This document shows positions 7,901 through 8,860 of a stretch of 8,860 bases of DNA, piece after piece. Within the stretch, counting starts at the first letter, position 1, and each line of letters starts with the position of its first letter. A model generated the notes under the pieces. It was not told the DNA's origin, searched no databases, and worked only from the letters and a program-made list of their open reading frames with translations. Origin of the DNA: Actinomycetota bacterium (GTDB lineage Bacteria; Actinomycetota; Actinomycetes; Mycobacteriales; Micromonosporaceae); assembly GCA_005885115.1 (NCBI GenBank), contig VAXX01000115.1:1-8860 (forward strand). The letters run 5' to 3'. The position numbers and the translations under genes were made by a program.

Positions 7901-8609
7901 GGGTCCGACGAACCAGGGTGCCGGGTTCTTCGGTCCGGCCCCGTCGGGCGACGCGCGGACGACGATCAAGACCAAGATCACCGCGCCGGGCCACGGGATC
8001 GTCGTGATCAAGCTGTTCATCAGCGACGCCAAGTTCTACGGAATCGCCCACGGCGACGGCCGGGACTTCTCCCTGGACCCGAACGCGAGCTTCCGCGTGG
8101 CGATCGCCTGGAACACCGATACCGGTGACGTCTCCGTGACGGTGCAACCGAGTTGCGTCGACGCGATCGGATGCTCGCCGCCGCTGGCCATCAATCTGTC
8201 CGACGATGACCTGGCGCACCACAACAACGTCCACCTCTCGGGCGGCAACGGCACCCTGAACGTGAAGCTGAACGTGCAGGACGCGGTGACGAGCTACGTG
8301 CCGCACATCGACCAGAACATCTCCGTCTCCTTCGGCGACGGGCACAGTACGGTGAGCATCAAGGGCGACCCGTACCCGGACTTCGAGGTCAACCAGTACA
8401 AGAACGACGGAAGCGCGGACTTCCTGGCCCGCTCGCCCCACGAGAACCCTGGCGGCCCCGAGGTCAACCTGTTGCCGACCGCGCCCCGCCGGGAGTTCAC
8501 CTGGGTCGACGGCGAGATACAGGGCGGTCCGGTGCAGGGTCTTCACGACCTGAAATCACTGTGGTGTCAAGAGGAGCCGACGTCTCCGGTCTGCTTCGCG
8601 GACCACTGA
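1992..8609 (+). CDS. Secreted RHS/YD-repeat protein with RHS-associated core and unknown C-terminal tip
   Basis: This is a complete 2205-residue protein. An in-frame TGA at 1974-1976 with no start codon in between makes ATG 1992 the only upstream start. Residues 1-37 are a Sec signal peptide: basic MDPRRGRPRYTREK, a hydrophobic core, then ALPALA before APP. Residues 31-118 hold a perfect 44-residue tandem repeat. Residues 159-250 form a pre-shell beta domain familiar from actinobacterial RHS proteins (YSRFAQAYGGNFGSRLRLV, LPACVLDTPREAACR). Residues 293-541 are SpvB-like (TGSLRYDYPVSMPP, WTVTDRSGTVFQFGR, YRWNLDYVTDAHGNAMAYYY). YD repeats are clear from about 1087 to 1800 (YDSAGR, YDALGR, YDGLGR, YDPAGN, YDTGGR). 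The RHS core is at 1889-1949, and a 256-residue tip follows. Known RHS/Tc proteins form a shell around a C-terminal effector. Export here is by the protein's own signal peptide, and no type VI or Tc partner is visible. A contact toxin or a wall-associated structural protein are both possible. Confidence 0.95.
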   Translation: MDPRRGRPRYTREKAALAVILAGVLTGVLASALPALAAPPGSPPHPDPGPAVTGVKPVPSRFTKAPDTATGVFTSALPALAAPPGSPPHPDPGPAVTGVKPVPSRFTKAPDTATGVFTPTAITFPAAADAALDLSSAPAASGNPAPSRATGTPVWAQPVPDAHGRYAGPVRLNVHVLGHSAALAAGVTGVLLTVAPAGPGAGPVRVGVDYSRFAQAYGGNFGSRLRLVRLPACVLDTPREAACRQATPLAATNDATAKTVSAPVTLGAPGVGAATTTTAAPMVLAATSDPGQEGGSAGSYAATTLKPSGSWTAGGSTGSLRYDYPVSMPPAASSLVPRLAHSYDSAGVDGQTASTQAQASWVGDGWSTPDSFVEQSFVSCSDKPEGSASPVSTSDMCYNGPILTLSLNGSSSALVWDAGKSVWRPQTENGEVVTHVTGAGNGSGTYNTDYWTVTDRSGTVFQFGRNQLPGWVAGKPTTNSVNSEPVYSAHAGDPCYNAAGFSASVCTMAYRWNLDYVTDAHGNAMAYYYQKDTNYYGQDNGARMTAYVRDSHLDHIDYGFTDPNAYGTPPDRVSFSTGPRCVSGTCTPLNATTKANWPDVPFDLICAQGSTCTSQAPSFFSTVRLTSVTAQQYSTATATYQAVDSYALAQSMPPTGDGTSPTLWLDSVTHTGSGVSPGGPAAPITLPPVVFGKVQLANRVDNVTDGLPAFYRYRIASVTTETGSVISPTYQLVNACTAPVTIAPAANTSSCYPVSWTPPGYTAPFLDWFNRYVVSKVTATDPTGGAPATATSYVFKDHGAAWHYDDNELVQPKYRTYGQFRGYSDVITLTGDGANDPQAKSETVYYRGMSRDNNTTAVTLTDSAGGQHDDTDELSGNVLETTAYLGNGGPVDHSTVTSYWVSAPTATRSRSGLPALTANWVAPAETYTRQAVTTGGTTTWRYAETDTTYDGTVTDTNVGLPVRTYTHTVPAGAPYDLCTTTTYAANPARNLVGLTAETESDAVACGGFTEGTPASVPAGLNTLTAPASVNRPAQVITDTRSYYDDPVFSTTFPQPAAPTTGDVTMVRKADNWSGGAFTFQTATRTAYDSAGRVTTSYDGNGNRKTIAYTANAVGLVTSVSATNPLNQTSSMTMDPQRGVPLSSTDLNGIVATHEYDALGRLTAVWLNSRGTSVPANYTYSYQISNTGVTAVSTSRLTDLSAYRTTVVIYDGQLRTRQTQTMTPMSGRMVSDTFYDSRGWIRAKYTGWWDGNTLPTVGNPVAPTDISPVSPVPTQDFLSYDGLGRTVVDTSEDSGRVVATTTTVYNGDRTTVIPPTGGTAQTTVTDPLGRTVEVDQYTGAPTVNRPANTFTGIWSVSGGTTTATRYGFDSHGNQSTVTDAADNTWTATFNLLGQVVAKSDPDAGGSTVRYDGNGNSVETTDSRGKTVSTTYDALDRKTGLYDAPVTGQATTNQLAAWVYDNSNGVPRVTNPVGHLTTETTYWNGAPYTKQFTAFNVFGESLGETVTIPSGEGALAGSYAFSHVYTATNGLLLKDIYPVAGGLPSETVLHTYTADDLPNAVGSGYGYKTSYDAWSRVDQETIGSSPNLTDVTDLYDAHSGRLVDQHVSRRVATPANVDEQAYTYDPAGNLTRQVSTRFGAGTPSETQCYSYDAVRRLTGAWTATDNCAATPTTANHSTVGDSLGAASSYWTTWSFDALGQRTRQIDHSTSGGADTTTAYTYNGNGAGQPHTLTATSTSGGTTATTGYRYDTGGRMTTRNAGSGNQTLVWDDAGRVVAVTGSTSGASSFGYDGDGELLVQKDPGSTTLYLPGEQIVLNTGTGALTGTRYYPLPGGVTVVRTGTSTYLFEISDQHQTPVLYLDSTAQNPTWRQSTPYGQPRGVGASWPDNHGFLNKPANGSTGLGEIGARQYDSGTGRFISTDPVLQKDDPQQLNGYTYGGDSPTTRSDPSGMRAMCDDDGDGTPRPCGPTPSMGPTNQGAGFFGPAPSGDARTTIKTKITAPGHGIVVIKLFISDAKFYGIAHGDGRDFSLDPNASFRVAIAWNTDTGDVSVTVQPSCVDAIGCSPPLAINLSDDDLAHHNNVHLSGGNGTLNVKLNVQDAVTSYVPHIDQNISVSFGDGHSTVSIKGDPYPDFEVNQYKNDGSADFLARSPHENPGGPEVNLLPTAPRREFTWVDGEIQGGPVQGLHDLKSLWCQEEPTSPVCFADH
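2081..2344 (+). repeat. Perfect in-frame tandem duplication, 2 x 132 bp
   Basis: Copies at 2081-2212 and 2213-2344 are identical base for base. The unit is 44 codons and starts at Ser31 (SALPALAAPPGSPPHPD) and ends in GVFT. The 12-mer GACCGGTGTGTT occurs at 2066, 2198 and 2330, that is, at both copy boundaries and just before the first copy. This fits a short-homology slippage or unequal exchange event. Because the unit includes the signal-peptide cleavage region, the second SALPALAAPP (residues 75-84) would be left near the N-terminus of the mature protein. Reading frame is kept. Lack of any divergence implies a recent event, or an assembly artefact. Confidence 0.95.
7440..7463. repeat. Perfect 10-bp inverted repeat inside the RHS gene
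   Basis: GGTACCGGTG and CACCGGTACC flank a 4-base loop, CGCT. It encodes part of NTGTGALTGTRYY between the last YD repeats and the RHS core. The Thr-Gly repetition explains much of the palindrome, so a regulatory role is not implied. Confidence 0.5.
7656..7838 (+). other. RHS repeat-associated core motif (residues 1889-1949)
   Basis: The core runs from FLNKPANGSTGLGEIGARQY through GRFISTDP (Asp1919) and NGYTYGG to SPTTRSDPSGM. The spacing P1940-xxxx-D1945-P-S-G fits the canonical PxxxxDPxG end of RHS cores. In Tc and Rhs proteins this is the self-cleaving aspartyl-protease seam between shell and effector. One usual feature differs: the family's YDP before xTGRF is YDS here (Asp1909-Ser1910). 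Self-cleavage after this motif is inferred from the family, not shown by the sequence. Confidence 0.85.
7839..8606 (+). other. C-terminal tip domain of the RHS protein, unknown family (residues 1950-2205)
   Basis: A polar linker (1950-1985) starts with a DxDxDG loop, D1954-x-D1956-x-D1958-G, between Cys1953 and Cys1964. A beta-rich domain follows, with alternating hydrophobics (GIVVIKLFISDAKFYG, FRVAIAWNTDTGDVSVTVQP, NISVSFGDGHSTVSIKGDP) and an HGDGRDFS motif at 2020-2027. Cys come in three close pairs: 1953/1964, 2055/2061 and 2192/2201. This suggests disulfides in a domain that works outside the cytoplasm. I see no assured nuclease, ADP-ribosyltransferase, deaminase or protease motif. I have the impression of similar F/H-GDGR-F segments at other actinobacterial RHS C-termini but cannot name the family. 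It could be a toxin tip, a binding domain or a structural cap. Confidence 0.6.
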
Positions 8610-8623
8610 GCGCACGCGGACCC

Positions 8624-8661
8624 GCCGGCCCACCACGCCGTACACTGCGTGATGGGCCGGC
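8624..8661. terminator. Strong hairpin after the RHS gene, likely terminator
   Basis: GCCGGCCCACCACGC (8624-8638) pairs with GCGTGATGGGCCGGC (8647-8661): 14 of 15 positions match, with one C-A mismatch and the 8-base loop CGTACACT. It begins 15 bases after the RHS stop. No T-run follows on the plus strand, which is common for actinobacterial terminators. It also ends 21 bases before the next ATG, so it could influence that gene's 5' leader instead. Confidence 0.65.
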
Positions 8662-8682
8662 ACGGCAGGACTGGACGGTTGA

Positions 8683-8860
8683 ATGAGAATGCCACGGGGA
8701 AATGATCGTCAGCGGGACCGGCTCGACTCGGGACCCGTCTGGTTCGGCCTCAACGCCCTGCGATATCTGGCGGTTCTCGTCGTGCTGTTCGCGCCGTACG
8801 CCGGCTACCTGTTGGGCCCGCGGTGGTCGGTCCGGGCCATCCTGGTCGAGCTGGTACTCG
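8683..8860 (+). CDS. Putative integral membrane protein, 5' part (runs off the right edge)
   Basis: ATG at 8683 opens a frame of 59 codons to the window end without a stop. A TGA directly before it (8680-8682) limits the start to 8683 or the in-frame ATG at 8689. A weak GGACGG at 8673-8678 precedes it by 4 bases. Residues 1-17 are charged (MRMPRGNDRQRDRLDSG). Residues 18-45 contain a hydrophobic span (YLAVLVVLFAPYAGYLLG) that looks like a first transmembrane helix, and the arginines before it suggest a cytoplasmic N-terminus. Another hydrophobic run begins near residue 52. I do not recognise the family. The gene follows the RHS stop by 73 bases on the same strand, separated by a hairpin, which is where immunity genes of RHS toxins are often found. 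That role is speculation. Confidence 0.65.
   Translation, partial: MRMPRGNDRQRDRLDSGPVWFGLNALRYLAVLVVLFAPYAGYLLGPRWSVRAILVELVL

Noticed and set aside
8211..8237. LAHHNNVHL (residues 2074-2082) as an AHH/HNH-type nuclease motif in the RHS tip
   Set aside because: The AHH letters are present, but the following pattern of known AHH toxins is not. The segment sits between alternating beta strands, so a chance match is likelier.
3969..8546. Very long open frame (1525 codons) on the minus strand, antisense to the RHS gene
   Set aside because: Its translation is Arg/Gly/Val-rich and low in complexity, as expected for the shadow frame of a G/C-third-position gene. It has no domains, and it lies wholly inside a clear RHS coding sequence.

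Overview
The window is about 70% G+C by eye, with strong G/C bias at third codon positions and secreted proteins rich in Ala, Thr, Gly and Val. This points to a filamentous actinomycete. Phrases in both large proteins resemble those I know from Streptomyces and Micromonosporaceae. I favour Micromonosporaceae, but the sequence alone does not settle it.

Layout. (1) Positions 1-1709, minus strand: the 5' part of a large exported wall/extracellular protein. It has a signal peptide, a conserved actinobacterial N-terminal module, a DNRLRE-type beta module and the start of a fibronectin/Ig-like module, and it runs off the left edge. (2) Positions 1710-1991: a 282-base divergent intergenic region with a ribosome binding site for each direction, an imperfect inverted repeat and a possible 24-codon leader ORF that stops 7 bases before the next gene. 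(3) Positions 1992-8609, plus strand: one complete 2205-residue secreted RHS/YD-repeat protein. Its parts in order are a signal peptide, a perfect in-frame 132-bp tandem duplication, an actinobacterial pre-shell domain, an SpvB-like segment, YD repeats, an RHS-associated core ending in DPSGM, and a 256-residue cysteine-containing C-terminal tip of unknown family. (4) Positions 8624-8661: a strong hairpin. (5) Positions 8683-8860, plus strand: the start of a small-looking membrane protein that runs off the right edge.

How they may work together. The two large genes are transcribed away from a shared control region and both encode exported, beta-rich surface or secreted proteins, so co-regulation is plausible. 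In RHS proteins generally, the YD repeats wind into a hollow shell that encloses the segment after the DPxG motif. Here that segment is a beta-rich domain with six Cys in three close pairs and a DxDxDG loop. I do not recognise it as a known nuclease or other toxin enzyme. The membrane protein just downstream sits where an immunity gene would be expected, but a hairpin separates the two and nothing in the visible 59 residues proves that role.

I see no tRNA, rRNA, CRISPR array, transposase or integrase. The best leads are the unidentified RHS tip, the perfect duplication that copies the signal-peptide cleavage site, and the candidate leader ORF.
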